A stretch of DNA of 64,000 nucleotides. Source: Solibacillus ferritrahens. Its GTDB lineage: Bacteria > Bacillota > Bacilli > Bacillales_A > Planococcaceae. Both the position numbers and the translations under genes were made by a program. Position 1 is the first letter of the stretch. Each line of letters opens with the position of its first letter. The stretch spans positions 124,001 to 188,000 of the forward strand of contig NZ_JAXCLE010000003.1 in assembly GCF_037027585.1 (NCBI RefSeq). Direction: 5' to 3'. Below the pieces are notes generated by a model that saw only the letters and a list, made by a program, of their open reading frames with translations, was not told where the DNA came from and ran no database searches. Below are positions 52,809-60,751 of this stretch, one piece after another.

Positions 52809-53456
52809 GTGCTTAAGATAAGACTTTTAACTGTGCTATTACCAATCTTTATTTTAGTTGGTTGTAGTCAAGGAAATGTGGCAACTACAAATACAATTAC
52901 TGATAAGAATACTTCTGAAGTATTGGGAACTGTTACACCTCAAGAATCACATTTATTAGTTGAATGGAATTCGGATGCTATGGATAGAGGAAATCACGAC
53001 TTTAATACAATGTCACATTCTGAACTTGTTGTGGAGCCATACAGTGGAAAACTGCAAAGAGGTGATGTCATTTATTATCAGATGCTTGATTCCGAACTTG
53101 AAAAGAATAAGAATCTTCCCAAAATGTATTTAGGAAGAGTTGTCGGATTGCCCAATGAAACCGTAAAAATTAAAGGTGGGCAAGTTTATATTAATGACGA
53201 AAAATTAGATACGTTCTATAGTGTGGCAACGAGCTTAGGATTAACAAAAGAAGAATATTTTGAAACAATTAACTTAAAGAATATTAACAAAGAAGAAATG
53301 GAAAACTACTTCAATACTTCAATGGAACCAATTAAGGTTGAGGATAATACTGTTTTTGTGTTAGTTGATATGTGGTGGAGAGGAACGGACAGTAAAGATT
53401 TCGGTTTATTACCCGAAGGAAATATTCAAGGTAAAGTGTTAGGCTATAAAAAGTAA
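52809..53456 (+). CDS. Signal-peptidase-I-like (S26) lipoprotein, probably catalytically inactive
   Basis: A lipoprotein (lipobox LVGC) whose mature part resembles type I signal peptidase. GKLQRGDVIYYQM corresponds to the RGDIV box, and LGRVVGLPNETVKIKGGQVYINDEKLD to the KRVIGLPGDTVEI region. The catalytic Lys that normally precedes RVIGLP is Gly here, and no clear SMxPT serine box is present, so peptidase activity is doubtful. The start is uncertain: GTG at 52809 overlaps the ribosome site, and AAGGAG is best spaced for an ATA at 52818. A longer upstream frame exists but spoils the signal peptide. Confidence 0.6.
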   Translation: MLKIRLLTVLLPIFILVGCSQGNVATTNTITDKNTSEVLGTVTPQESHLLVEWNSDAMDRGNHDFNTMSHSELVVEPYSGKLQRGDVIYYQMLDSELEKNKNLPKMYLGRVVGLPNETVKIKGGQVYINDEKLDTFYSVATSLGLTKEEYFETINLKNINKEEMENYFNTSMEPIKVEDNTVFVLVDMWWRGTDSKDFGLLPEGNIQGKVLGYKK

Positions 53457-53521
53457 ATCCTAAAATGAATAATAGATACATCTTAATATTAAATAACGTT
53501 CCCAAATGAAAAGTTAGGAAA

Positions 53522-53561
53522 CCAACACACCCCCCGTTCAATTGAGTAGGGGGTGTGTTGG
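53522..53561. terminator. Perfect GC-rich hairpin, terminator-like
   Basis: A 13-bp perfect stem CCAACACACCCCC (53522-53534) and GGGGGTGTGTTGG (53549-53561). There is no long T run on the + strand. Confidence 0.55.
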
Positions 53562-53651
53562 CTGCTTATGAACAGTAAGTACCCAATGACGCTATGAGAA
53601 AGTTATAATTCTACTAACTGTGTACTTTAGTGAAAGAAGGATCTTTATTAA

Positions 53652-54164
53652 ATGTATGAAAAGGGGTTATTTACATTGAAAGAAGAAAAGCTTATAAGAG
53701 CACTTGAATTACGAAAAGATAATAAAAAGAAAGAATCCAATCAATTACTTTTAAAAATTGTTGAGGAATACCCTGATAATGCGTATGTTAATTATCAATG
53801 CGCTTGGAGTTTTGATGTTTTAGGAGAAGAATCAAAAGCAGTACCCTTTTATGAAAGGGCTATTAAAATAGGGTTATCTGGTCAAGATCTAGAAGGAGCA
53901 ATATTGGGACTTGGAAGTACATATAGAACATTAGGGGAATACGAAAAATCAAAAAGTACATTCCTAAACGGAATCGAATTATTTCCAAACAACAGAGCAA
54001 TTCAAGTATTTTATTCAATGACCCTGTATAATTTAAACGATCATAGAAAAGCGATGGAAATTTTATTGAAATGCCTGCTAGATACTACAACAGACTCTGA
54101 AATACTTAGTTATAAAAAAGCTATCAATTTCTATGTTGATAAATTAGATGAAGTATGGAAATAG
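53652..54164 (+). CDS. Tetratricopeptide-repeat protein
   Basis: A 170-residue soluble protein made of about three to four TPR-like helical hairpins (NYQCAWSFDVLGEESKAVPFYERAI, GLGSTYRTLGEYEKSKSTFLNGIEL, VFYSMTLYNLNDHRKAMEILL). It is likely a protein-protein interaction module; partners unknown. Both ATG at 53652 (GAAGGATC) and TTG at 53676 (AAAAGGGG, 9 nt) are possible starts; relatives often begin near LKEEKL, favouring the TTG. Confidence 0.78.
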   Translation: MYEKGLFTLKEEKLIRALELRKDNKKKESNQLLLKIVEEYPDNAYVNYQCAWSFDVLGEESKAVPFYERAIKIGLSGQDLEGAILGLGSTYRTLGEYEKSKSTFLNGIELFPNNRAIQVFYSMTLYNLNDHRKAMEILLKCLLDTTTDSEILSYKKAINFYVDKLDEVWK

Positions 54165-54286
54165 GTTGTAAAAATTTGTACTTATATAAAAGCGTGCTTA
54201 AATAAAACAAAATCAAAAAGTATAAAAAATAGACCCTATAAACGTTTCTAAATCGAAGTTTGGCAACACTCATTAGAGGTGATATT

Positions 54287-54553
54287 TTGAAAAAGGTAAT
54301 AATCGGTTTGAGCAGCATAGTAATTATAATTATAGCTGCCTATTTTTTAGTGCCAAACATTATGATGAATAGTGTAAAAGATAAAGTTATTGAACATAAT
54401 CCTGACATTGAAAATATTATTACGATAAATCATATAAGCTCTTGGGGTGAATGGTTTTCAGAATACGTATTGGTAGTTGAAATTGATGGACAAAAATTTC
54501 AGATTTGGTCAAATAACAAAGGCGATATAACAGTTAAAGAGGCTTTAGAATAA
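54287..54553 (+). CDS. Small signal-anchored protein
   Basis: An 88-residue protein: one N-terminal membrane helix (residues 4-24, VIIGLSSIVIIIIAAYFLV) and a short soluble domain (WSNNKGDITVKEALE at the end). TTG at 54287 follows AGAGGTGAT. Family not recognised. Confidence 0.55.
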   Translation: MKKVIIGLSSIVIIIIAAYFLVPNIMMNSVKDKVIEHNPDIENIITINHISSWGEWFSEYVLVVEIDGQKFQIWSNNKGDITVKEALE

Positions 54554-54593
54554 CAAAAAATATTCCAAATGGTTGTTCAATAATCTTATTTAA

Positions 54594-55034
54594 TTATGGT
54601 TCCTTTTTTAGCTTTTCGATTGGTGTAAAGACGACGTTAATACCTAATTGTTCTGAATCACTTTCTAACTCTTTTAACGTTAGGGGACCTTTTACTTCGT
54701 TTTTATTCATTTCAATTATCCAATAAGAATAATCAGCATCGCTAGGTTTTTTTGGTGGTTCTTCTACACCTCGTCCGTTTGACTTTAAATGCAATTGTTT
54801 TGCGATAATATACTGTTCATTCCACCATACAGCTGCCACTTTAGCTGGTACATACAAATAGTTTATTGTATTTTCCTTTCTATCATTTACTGGTTCTTCT
54901 CCGTATATTTGAATTTGATGAGCTGAAAGTCTATCAATTCGATAACCATTCTCCAATGAAATTGTATAATCTGCTAATCCCGCACATCCGGATAAAATCA
55001 AACAAGATAAGATTAATAGAATAAAATGTTTCAA
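54594..55034 (-). CDS. DUF3997-like lipoprotein
   Basis: A 146-residue lipoprotein with lipobox LSGC (Cys17). The mature part (ADYTISLENGYRIDRLSAHQIQIYG and YWIIEMNKNEVKGPLTLKEL) resembles the DUF3997 family of small Bacillales lipoproteins. Function unknown. GGAGGGAC precedes the ATG. Confidence 0.62.
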   Translation of the reverse strand: MKHFILLILSCLILSGCAGLADYTISLENGYRIDRLSAHQIQIYGEEPVNDRKENTINYLYVPAKVAAVWWNEQYIIAKQLHLKSNGRGVEEPPKKPSDADYSYWIIEMNKNEVKGPLTLKELESDSEQLGINVVFTPIEKLKKEP

Positions 55035-55231
55035 AGTTGTCCCTCCATTACAAAGTGTTATGTCCTTTATTTTAATACGCTTAAAATGGGGATAAGTTCC
55101 TTCCTTGTAATCTTGAAGAAAACGCTAAAGTATTCTTCTTGTCCCGATTAAATGAGTTAAATATTAAAAAAAAAAGAAAAATTTGAGAGGAAATGAATTT
55201 TATTTCGTTATAGTAGTAGGGGGTGAAACGA

Positions 55232-55774
55232 ATGAATATGGACGAACTAGTCACACGGATAAAGAACGGTGAAAGTCATTATTTCACCAATATTGTCAAA
55301 CATTATGAGCAGAAAGTTTTTATCACTGTTATACGAATAGTAAAAAACCATGCTACAGCGGAAGACATCGTACAGGATAGTTTTATAAAAGTATTTTATA
55401 GCCTACATAAGTATAAGAACACAGGATCTTTTAATGCATGGCTATATAGAATTGTAGTTAATAATTGTTTTGATTATTTACGGAAAAATAAGCTGCAAAT
55501 GATACATATTGATAGTGAGGTAATGAATAGTCATTATCCTGAAAAAATATTATTGTTACATGAAAGAAATGAGCAGTTAGATCAACTACTTCAACAGTTG
55601 GATGAAACTGAGTACATGGTGATATTGCTGAAATATGTAAATGAGCTAAGCTATGATGAAATAAGCGAAGTACTTCAAATTTCTTTAAATGATGTCCGTA
55701 ACAAGTTACACCGAAGTAAAAAAAAACTTAGGTCAATTTCAATGAAAAAAGGAGGTTATTTTTATGAAATGTAA
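55232..55774 (+). CDS. ECF-type RNA polymerase sigma factor
   Basis: A 180-residue ECF sigma factor. Region 2 is KHYEQKVFITVIRIVKNHATAEDIVQDSFIKVFYS and FNAWLYRIVVNNCFDYLRK. Region 4 is VILLKYVNELSYDEISEVLQISLNDVRNKLHRSKKKL. ATG at 55232 follows GGGGG by 8 nt. Its 3' end overlaps the zinc-finger anti-sigma gene by 11 bp. Confidence 0.92.
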   Translation: MNMDELVTRIKNGESHYFTNIVKHYEQKVFITVIRIVKNHATAEDIVQDSFIKVFYSLHKYKNTGSFNAWLYRIVVNNCFDYLRKNKLQMIHIDSEVMNSHYPEKILLLHERNEQLDQLLQQLDETEYMVILLKYVNELSYDEISEVLQISLNDVRNKLHRSKKKLRSISMKKGGYFYEM

Positions 55775-56933
55775 TTCTTATTTGCTAGAAGATTATGTAG
55801 AAGGTTTTTTAGAAGAGGTAGAACGAAATAAAATGGAAGCGCATTTGCAATCCTGTACAAATTGCCAACTTGAATATGAACAATTATTAAATGAGCAAAA
55901 GAGTTTAATTGCACAGCTCAATATACCTAGAATGGCGAATAGCCAAGCTGATGCGATTATGCAACGTATTCAAACGAATGAAAAACATAAAAAATCTTGG
56001 CATAATTTAAAAATGATTGTAATCAGTGCAGCCGTTATTATGCTGAGCTTTGTGCTATATTCTTGGAACCGTACACCGAATGAATTGGCGCAGCAGCCGT
56101 TTGATGAGCCAACACAATTAACGGAAACGAATAGTAGCGTGCAGGAAGGACTTATAGAAAGAGTACAAGACATAGATTATAATGAGGCATTTTTGGACGT
56201 TTCAATCGATAAAGTTGTAGAAAATGGTGAAAACTATGATATTATTTACCGAGTTAAATTTAAGGAACATTACCAGCAAGAGCAAAATAACTTATATAAG
56301 CAGTTTTTAAATAAGTATAAAAATGTAGAAGTAGCAAATGAGCCTAAAATTGAATCTACACAAGATGACTTTTTTGGCACAGTAACAACAAAGGTGCAAT
56401 TTGCCATTCGTGATGAAACGGGCCAACTTATTTTAGCTACTTGGAAAACAAAAGGCGGTGAACAACCGCTAATACCGGAATACTCTTCAAGTGGTGGCGG
56501 TACAGAAATATTAGGTGAAAGGATTTATACAACATCTGTTCCTAAGTATACGACCCCATCAACATTTGAAGTGCTGCGAATGGAAGCCTATGTTTTCGAT
56601 TTATTTGAAACGGATGTGAATACGTCGCAACTACAAACATTTCAATATAATGACGTGACGTATGCAATAGATTCGGTAGAAATAGATAAAGGGTCTATGA
56701 ATGTGAAAATATCTACAGAGGGTAAACCTGAAAGGGTGCCAAGATATTGGTATATCGAGCATAACAATCGTTTAATCGGTTTAAATAGAGGAGATCATAA
56801 ATATATTAAAGGTCGTAGCACTTATATATACGAGTTTGAAAATTTTGAACAAATACCATCTAATTTAAAATTAGTGCCGTCTCCTGTAAAGAAATTCAAA
56901 CAAATTGACCCAATTGTATTAGACTTACATTAA
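55764..56933 (+). CDS. Zinc-finger (zf-HC2) transmembrane anti-sigma factor
   Basis: A 389-residue protein with an N-terminal anti-sigma zinc finger (HxxxCxxC in HLQSCTNC, about residues 27-34), a membrane helix (about 88-105, IVISAAVIMLSFVLYSW) and a large extracytoplasmic domain of about 280 residues. It should hold the preceding ECF sigma inactive at the membrane until an envelope signal arrives. AAAGGAGG precedes the ATG, inside the end of the sigma gene. Confidence 0.85.
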   Translation: MKCNSYLLEDYVEGFLEEVERNKMEAHLQSCTNCQLEYEQLLNEQKSLIAQLNIPRMANSQADAIMQRIQTNEKHKKSWHNLKMIVISAAVIMLSFVLYSWNRTPNELAQQPFDEPTQLTETNSSVQEGLIERVQDIDYNEAFLDVSIDKVVENGENYDIIYRVKFKEHYQQEQNNLYKQFLNKYKNVEVANEPKIESTQDDFFGTVTTKVQFAIRDETGQLILATWKTKGGEQPLIPEYSSSGGGTEILGERIYTTSVPKYTTPSTFEVLRMEAYVFDLFETDVNTSQLQTFQYNDVTYAIDSVEIDKGSMNVKISTEGKPERVPRYWYIEHNNRLIGLNRGDHKYIKGRSTYIYEFENFEQIPSNLKLVPSPVKKFKQIDPIVLDLH

Positions 56934-56940
56934 AAAATAG

Positions 56941-56979
56941 ACTCTCACTTAATATACGATTTAGGTGAGAGTTTTTTGT
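56941..56979 (+). terminator. Intrinsic terminator of the sigma/anti-sigma operon
   Basis: ACTCTCACTTA pairs with TTAGGTGAGAGT (one mismatch), followed by TTTTTTG. Confidence 0.8.
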
Positions 56980-57085
56980 ATTGGTGAAAATCTTATCCAA
57001 ATCTCATTTCTTTATAATTAATTTAAAAGAAAAGCTCCAAAAGAATAACACAACAATATTTCAAAGGGATTGTTAATCTCTCTCT

Positions 57086-58282
57086 TCAATAAAGCTTGAT
57101 ATAAAAAACTAGACTGATAAACGCACATAGTAAAATAATACTGAAAATAATTAGTGGTCCAAAAAAGGCCGCTAAAATAACTGTGAATGGTGCCAACAAA
57201 CGTCCAATTGTAAATTGCATGTTGGATGCAGCCATATACTGTCCTCTTGCATTTTCGGGGGCATATTCACTCACAAAATTGTATAGAACAGGCGCTCTTA
57301 CAATTTCACCAAAAGTAAATATAATTGTTAGAAATAACAAGATCCATATATTTGTTGTAAAACCCACTGCAAACATACCAAAGCCTGCTAATAGACAGCT
57401 TAAAATAAACACTTGCTTATCGCTCCAACCTTTTAACCATTTGGTAATAGGTAGAACAAATAGTACAAATAAAATACCATTTAGTCCTAACATATAACCT
57501 AATACGTCTTTACTGGAAAGCTCGAAGTTTATAAATGAGACGATTGTCTGATTTGGTACGTAATCGTAAATATAAACTGATAAGTATAAATCTAATTGCA
57601 TAATCGCAATAACAGAGAAAATTCCTGCCAATAAATAATAAGAAAATTTATTGTCCTTTAGTATTATAACGTAGTCTTTTAATTGTTTTATTGGTGAAAA
57701 TAAACCTTCATTTGAAGTCCAAGTTAGCGTTTCTTCTAACCAAAAATAGATAAATAAAAAGAAAACCATCAGTACAATAGCGCAGCTCCATAGCAGCAAA
57801 TCACGGTAATCAAAAAATAACCATGCACCTAAGATAGGACCTATAACTGCCCCTAAATTACTTCCTGTTAAAAATGTGGCAAATACTTCTTTTCTATATT
57901 CTGCTGAAACTGTATCTGCAACCATCGCATCACTTGCCGGTTTATAAAGACCCTTACCTATTGTAATTCCTAAAAAAGCAAAATAATCGAGCCAAATTAT
58001 ACTAGACATAGCGAATAGAATAAACATAGTAAACTGAATACCTACGCCCCATAGCATCACTCTTTTTCGTCCAAATCTATCTGCAAATGAACCTCCTATG
58101 AGTCCGGTAATTAGGCTGAGAACGGGTGGAACCATCATCAGTGCACCTGCCCAAGCCAACCCCAATGATTGACTAAAGTAAATCGCAATGAAGGGAAAAT
58201 ACATCCAATAAAATAAATTAAAGATTGTTTCTCCACAAAGTCTTACCTTTAAATTGCGTGTCCATATATTTTTTTTAACCAT
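57086..58282 (-). CDS. MFS transporter (drug-efflux type)
   Basis: A 398-residue major facilitator with 11-12 predicted helices. The loop 2-3 motif A reads GGSFADRFGRKRVML, and the later GKGLYKPASDAMVAD resembles drug:proton antiporters. Substrate unknown. ATG at 58282 follows GAGG by 6 nt; the ATG at 58294 is itself part of that ribosome site. Confidence 0.85.
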   Translation of the reverse strand: MVKKNIWTRNLKVRLCGETIFNLFYWMYFPFIAIYFSQSLGLAWAGALMMVPPVLSLITGLIGGSFADRFGRKRVMLWGVGIQFTMFILFAMSSIIWLDYFAFLGITIGKGLYKPASDAMVADTVSAEYRKEVFATFLTGSNLGAVIGPILGAWLFFDYRDLLLWSCAIVLMVFFLFIYFWLEETLTWTSNEGLFSPIKQLKDYVIILKDNKFSYYLLAGIFSVIAIMQLDLYLSVYIYDYVPNQTIVSFINFELSSKDVLGYMLGLNGILFVLFVLPITKWLKGWSDKQVFILSCLLAGFGMFAVGFTTNIWILLFLTIIFTFGEIVRAPVLYNFVSEYAPENARGQYMAASNMQFTIGRLLAPFTVILAAFFGPLIIFSIILLCAFISLVFYIKLY

Positions 58283-58453
58283 ATAATACCTCATTGATTT
58301 ATTTCGGCCGATGGGTTTATTTTAGATTTAAAAATATGGGAAATATAGACTTTAATAAAAAAATTTGATATACTAATAATATGAAAAACGAGTAAATACT
58401 ACTTTTATTTGACGAGCACTATAAATAGAACATATATTCCTATTTGAACGAGT

Positions 58454-58506
58454 AAAACCACTCAACTAATCGACTATTAAAATCGATTAATGGAGTGGTT
58501 TTTTAG
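58454..58506 (+). terminator. Intrinsic terminator (first of a pair)
   Basis: AAAACCACTC pairs with GAGTGGTTTT, with an inner TAATCGA/TCGATTA stem, followed by T residues. Confidence 0.75.
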
Positions 58507-58507
58507 A

Positions 58508-58556
58508 TATCCCACTGAAAATGAAATATTCATTATTTTCAGTGGGATACTTTTTT
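58508..58556. terminator. Intrinsic terminator (second of a pair)
   Basis: Perfect 15-bp stem TATCCCACTGAAAAT (58508-58522) with ATTTTCAGTGGGATA (58535-58549), followed by CTTTTTT. Confidence 0.8.
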
Positions 58557-58794
58557 AAGGATGAAAATTCTGTAATAGGTTTACATTTTAGTGGAAACAT
58601 TGATAAATTGCTTGTTTCAATTTAATTTTATCTTCTAACCATTGTATCCACTCAAAATAGTTGTTAGTATTAATTATTGTACAATAATAGTATCGTGAGC
58701 GACCTGTTTGGAGTTGGAGGTTGCCGACAACAAATAGGGATTAATTACATACATATCAAGCGAAGATCGTCGTGGATAGCACTACTGACGGGAG

Positions 58795-58875
58795 CAGTTT
58801 CTGGAGAGAGCGCGTGTACCGCGTCGCCGAAGGGTTCATTATCTCAGGCAAAAGGACAGAAGACAGGAATAATAA
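58795..58875 (+). promoter_or_regulatory. Glycine riboswitch upstream of the CycA-type permease
   Basis: TTTCTGGAGAGAGCGCG, GCGTCGCCGAAGGG and ATCTCAGGCAAAAGGACAGA are the conserved pieces of a glycine aptamer in the right order, with TTTCT/AGAAG closing P1. Only one aptamer is clear. The preceding 100 nt (from about 58690) are GC-richer and may hold a degenerate partner. A small hairpin (GAATAATAA/TTATTATTC, 58867-58890) and then a terminator (58900-58930) follow before the permease gene. Confidence 0.85.
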
Positions 58876-58899
58876 GGGACGTTATTATTCTTATCTACA

Positions 58900-58930
58900 G
58901 GAACTGGTGAATTATCAGTTCCTTTTTTAA
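58900..58930 (+). terminator. Riboswitch-linked terminator in the permease leader
   Basis: GGAACTG (58900-58906) pairs with CAGTTCC (58916-58922), followed by TTTTTTAATTTT. Transcription into the permease gene must pass this point. Confidence 0.8.
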
Positions 58931-59028
58931 TTTTCAGAAAACATGATTGGATGAACCGCGAACATTTACCTATTATTTTGCGCTGTCCTTGTGGCAGACA
59001 AAATACTTATCCTTTGGAGGAATTCGTT

Positions 59029-60366
59029 TTGGAACAACATGAACTCAAGCGCGATCTTAAAAATCGGCATGTACAACTAATTGCGATTGGCGGAACAATC
59101 GGTACAGGGCTATTTTTAGGATCAGGAAAAGCGATCTCACTTGCAGGACCATCAATAATCATCGGGTATTTAATCGTAGGAATAGCTTTATTTTTCGTCA
59201 TGCGGGCACTTGGAGAGCTCCTATTATCAAAAGGGGGCTATGCTTCATTCACGGAGTTCGCTACTGAATATTTAGGAGATTGGGCAGGGTACGTTACTGG
59301 CTGGACATATTGGTTCTGCTGGATTATGACGGCCATGGCAGATATTATAGCGGTCGGAATGTATACACAATACTGGTTTGATATCCCGCAATGGGTGCCG
59401 GCCATTGCCTGTTTAGTAGTCTTACTTATCTTAAATTTACTGACTGTAAAATTATTCGGTGAACTGGAATTTTGGTTTGCTCTTATCAAAATCGTTACCA
59501 TCATCGCACTTATTGCAATAGGGATTGTATTGCTCATCATTGGATTTGAAACAGATGCTGGGAAAGTGGCAGTGTCTAATCTGTGGGAGCATGGCGGTTT
59601 ATTCCCGAACGGAGCATTTGGCTTCCTTATGGCTTTCCAAATGGTTGTCTTTGCATTTGTTGGAGTGGAATTAGTCGGGGTAGCAGCTGCTGAAACGGAA
59701 AATCCGCAAAAAAATATACCATCGGCCATTAATAAAATACCGATCCGTATATTACTGTTTTACGTAGGTGCGCTATTCGTTATTTTAACGATTAACCCAT
59801 GGGATACGTTAAGTGCGACAAGCTCACCGTTCGTTCAAGTATTTGCTTTGGTCGGTATTCCGATTGCGGCAGGACTTATTAATTTTGTCGTGTTAACATC
59901 AGCTGCCTCTGCAGGAAATAGCGGGATGTTTTCAACGAGCCGTATGCTGTTTAGTTTAAGTAAAGGGAAACAGGCTCCGAAATCGTTCGGTAAATTAAAT
60001 AAAAATGCCGTTCCACAAAACGGGTTATTATTTTCTTCAGTAGTCGTATCAATTGGTGCACTGCTCAGCTATCTGATGCCGGATGATGCCTTTAGTATTG
60101 TAACGACAATCAGTGCGATTTGCTTTATTTGGGTGTGGAGCATTATTTTAATCTCGCATATCATTTATAAAAAGCGCCACCCGGATTTGCATGCGAAATC
60201 GATATTTAAAGCACCATTAACGCCGTTTGTGAACTATGTGGTTTTAGCATTTTTCGTATTTCTATTAATTATTATGGCGATTTCAGAGGCTACAAGAACT
60301 TCTCTTATGCTGACGCCATTATGGTTTATTATGCTATTTGTTTTATACGCATTTCGGAAAAAATAA
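59029..60366 (+). CDS. Amino acid permease, CycA type (D-alanine/D-serine/glycine)
   Basis: A 445-residue APC-family transporter with 12 predicted helices. The N-terminal ELKRDLKNRHVQLIAIGGTIGTGLFLGSGKAI and LGELLLSKGGYASFTEFATEYLG are typical of the CycA/AAT group. A glycine riboswitch in its leader supports glycine as a substrate or signal. TTG at 59029 follows TTTGGAGG by 8 nt. An in-frame ATG at 58951 would add 26 residues containing CPCG that are not typical of the family and lacks a ribosome site. Confidence 0.88.
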   Translation: MEQHELKRDLKNRHVQLIAIGGTIGTGLFLGSGKAISLAGPSIIIGYLIVGIALFFVMRALGELLLSKGGYASFTEFATEYLGDWAGYVTGWTYWFCWIMTAMADIIAVGMYTQYWFDIPQWVPAIACLVVLLILNLLTVKLFGELEFWFALIKIVTIIALIAIGIVLLIIGFETDAGKVAVSNLWEHGGLFPNGAFGFLMAFQMVVFAFVGVELVGVAAAETENPQKNIPSAINKIPIRILLFYVGALFVILTINPWDTLSATSSPFVQVFALVGIPIAAGLINFVVLTSAASAGNSGMFSTSRMLFSLSKGKQAPKSFGKLNKNAVPQNGLLFSSVVVSIGALLSYLMPDDAFSIVTTISAICFIWVWSIILISHIIYKKRHPDLHAKSIFKAPLTPFVNYVVLAFFVFLLIIMAISEATRTSLMLTPLWFIMLFVLYAFRKK

Positions 60367-60372
60367 ATATAA

Positions 60373-60412
60373 GGAAGGCGCTCCGCATTTGCGAGGCGCC
60401 TCCTTTTTTATT
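60373..60412 (+). terminator. Intrinsic terminator of the permease gene
   Basis: GGAAGGCGC pairs with GGCGCCTCC (one mismatch), with an inner CGCATTTGCG, followed by TTTTTTA. Confidence 0.8.
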
Positions 60413-60414
60413 AA

Positions 60415-60577
60415 TTGACGAATATCGTGGCCAAAGTGGCGAATATCAAATGAAGAGTGACGATTAAGAGAGAAAAAGTGTCGAATATATAAAGGGAAGT
60501 GGCGAATACCTGCATAGAACTGGCGAATATTCCCATCGAACTGGCGAATATCCGCTTAAAACTGGCGAATATCTCAA
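60415..60577. repeat. Array with exact 21-bp period, GGCGAATATC core
   Basis: Cores of the form CGAATAT begin at 60419, 60440, 60461 (degenerate CGATTAA), 60482, 60503, 60524, 60545 and 60566, every 21 bp exactly. The last three units share AACTGGCGAATAT as a 13-bp start. The other 8-14 bp per unit vary. The array runs from the permease terminator to the stop codon of the convergent small zinc-ribbon gene. The period and AATAT centre recall the array at 40461. Confidence 0.8.
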
Positions 60578-60751
60578 CTACTTTAGTTTACTCATCATGT
60601 GCTTTCTTGCCTCCATATGGATTTTAACGTCGCAGCTGTCACAGGAAAACTTGCCACGCATATTCCGTTTATACTTTTGGTATTTTGTTGTCCCTTCCAC
60701 CAATAGAAAGGGCTTTTTACAGCAAAAACAGAGGGCCTCATAAGTGATCAT
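60578..60751 (-). CDS. Small zinc-ribbon protein (YlaI/DUF2197-like)
   Basis: A 57-residue protein with two Cys pairs in a zinc-ribbon arrangement: CFCC (residues 8-11) and CDSC (37-40), plus a basic helix KIHMEARKHMMSKLK. It resembles the YlaI family of Bacillales. AGGAGGAG lies 7 nt upstream of the ATG, inside the MFS gene end. The ATGA overlap with the MFS stop implies translational coupling. Function unknown. Confidence 0.75.
   Translation of the reverse strand: MITYEALCFCCKKPFLLVEGTTKYQKYKRNMRGKFSCDSCDVKIHMEARKHMMSKLK

Larger units (their letters stand above)
58350..58556 (+). ncRNA. Candidate small RNA or leader transcript
   Basis: A promoter-like TAGACT, 17 bp, TGATATACT (to about 58374) is followed by an ORF-free stretch with three ACGAG motifs (two as ACGAGTAAA), then two terminators in series (58454-58506 and 58508-58556). 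This is the arrangement of an independently transcribed short RNA of about 120-180 nt divergent from the MFS gene. No known RNA family recognised. Confidence 0.4.

Noticed and set aside
58951..59028. 26-residue N-terminal extension of the CycA-type permease containing CPCG
   Set aside because: No ribosome site precedes the ATG at 58951, while TTG at 59029 has TTTGGAGG and gives the normal family N-terminus.
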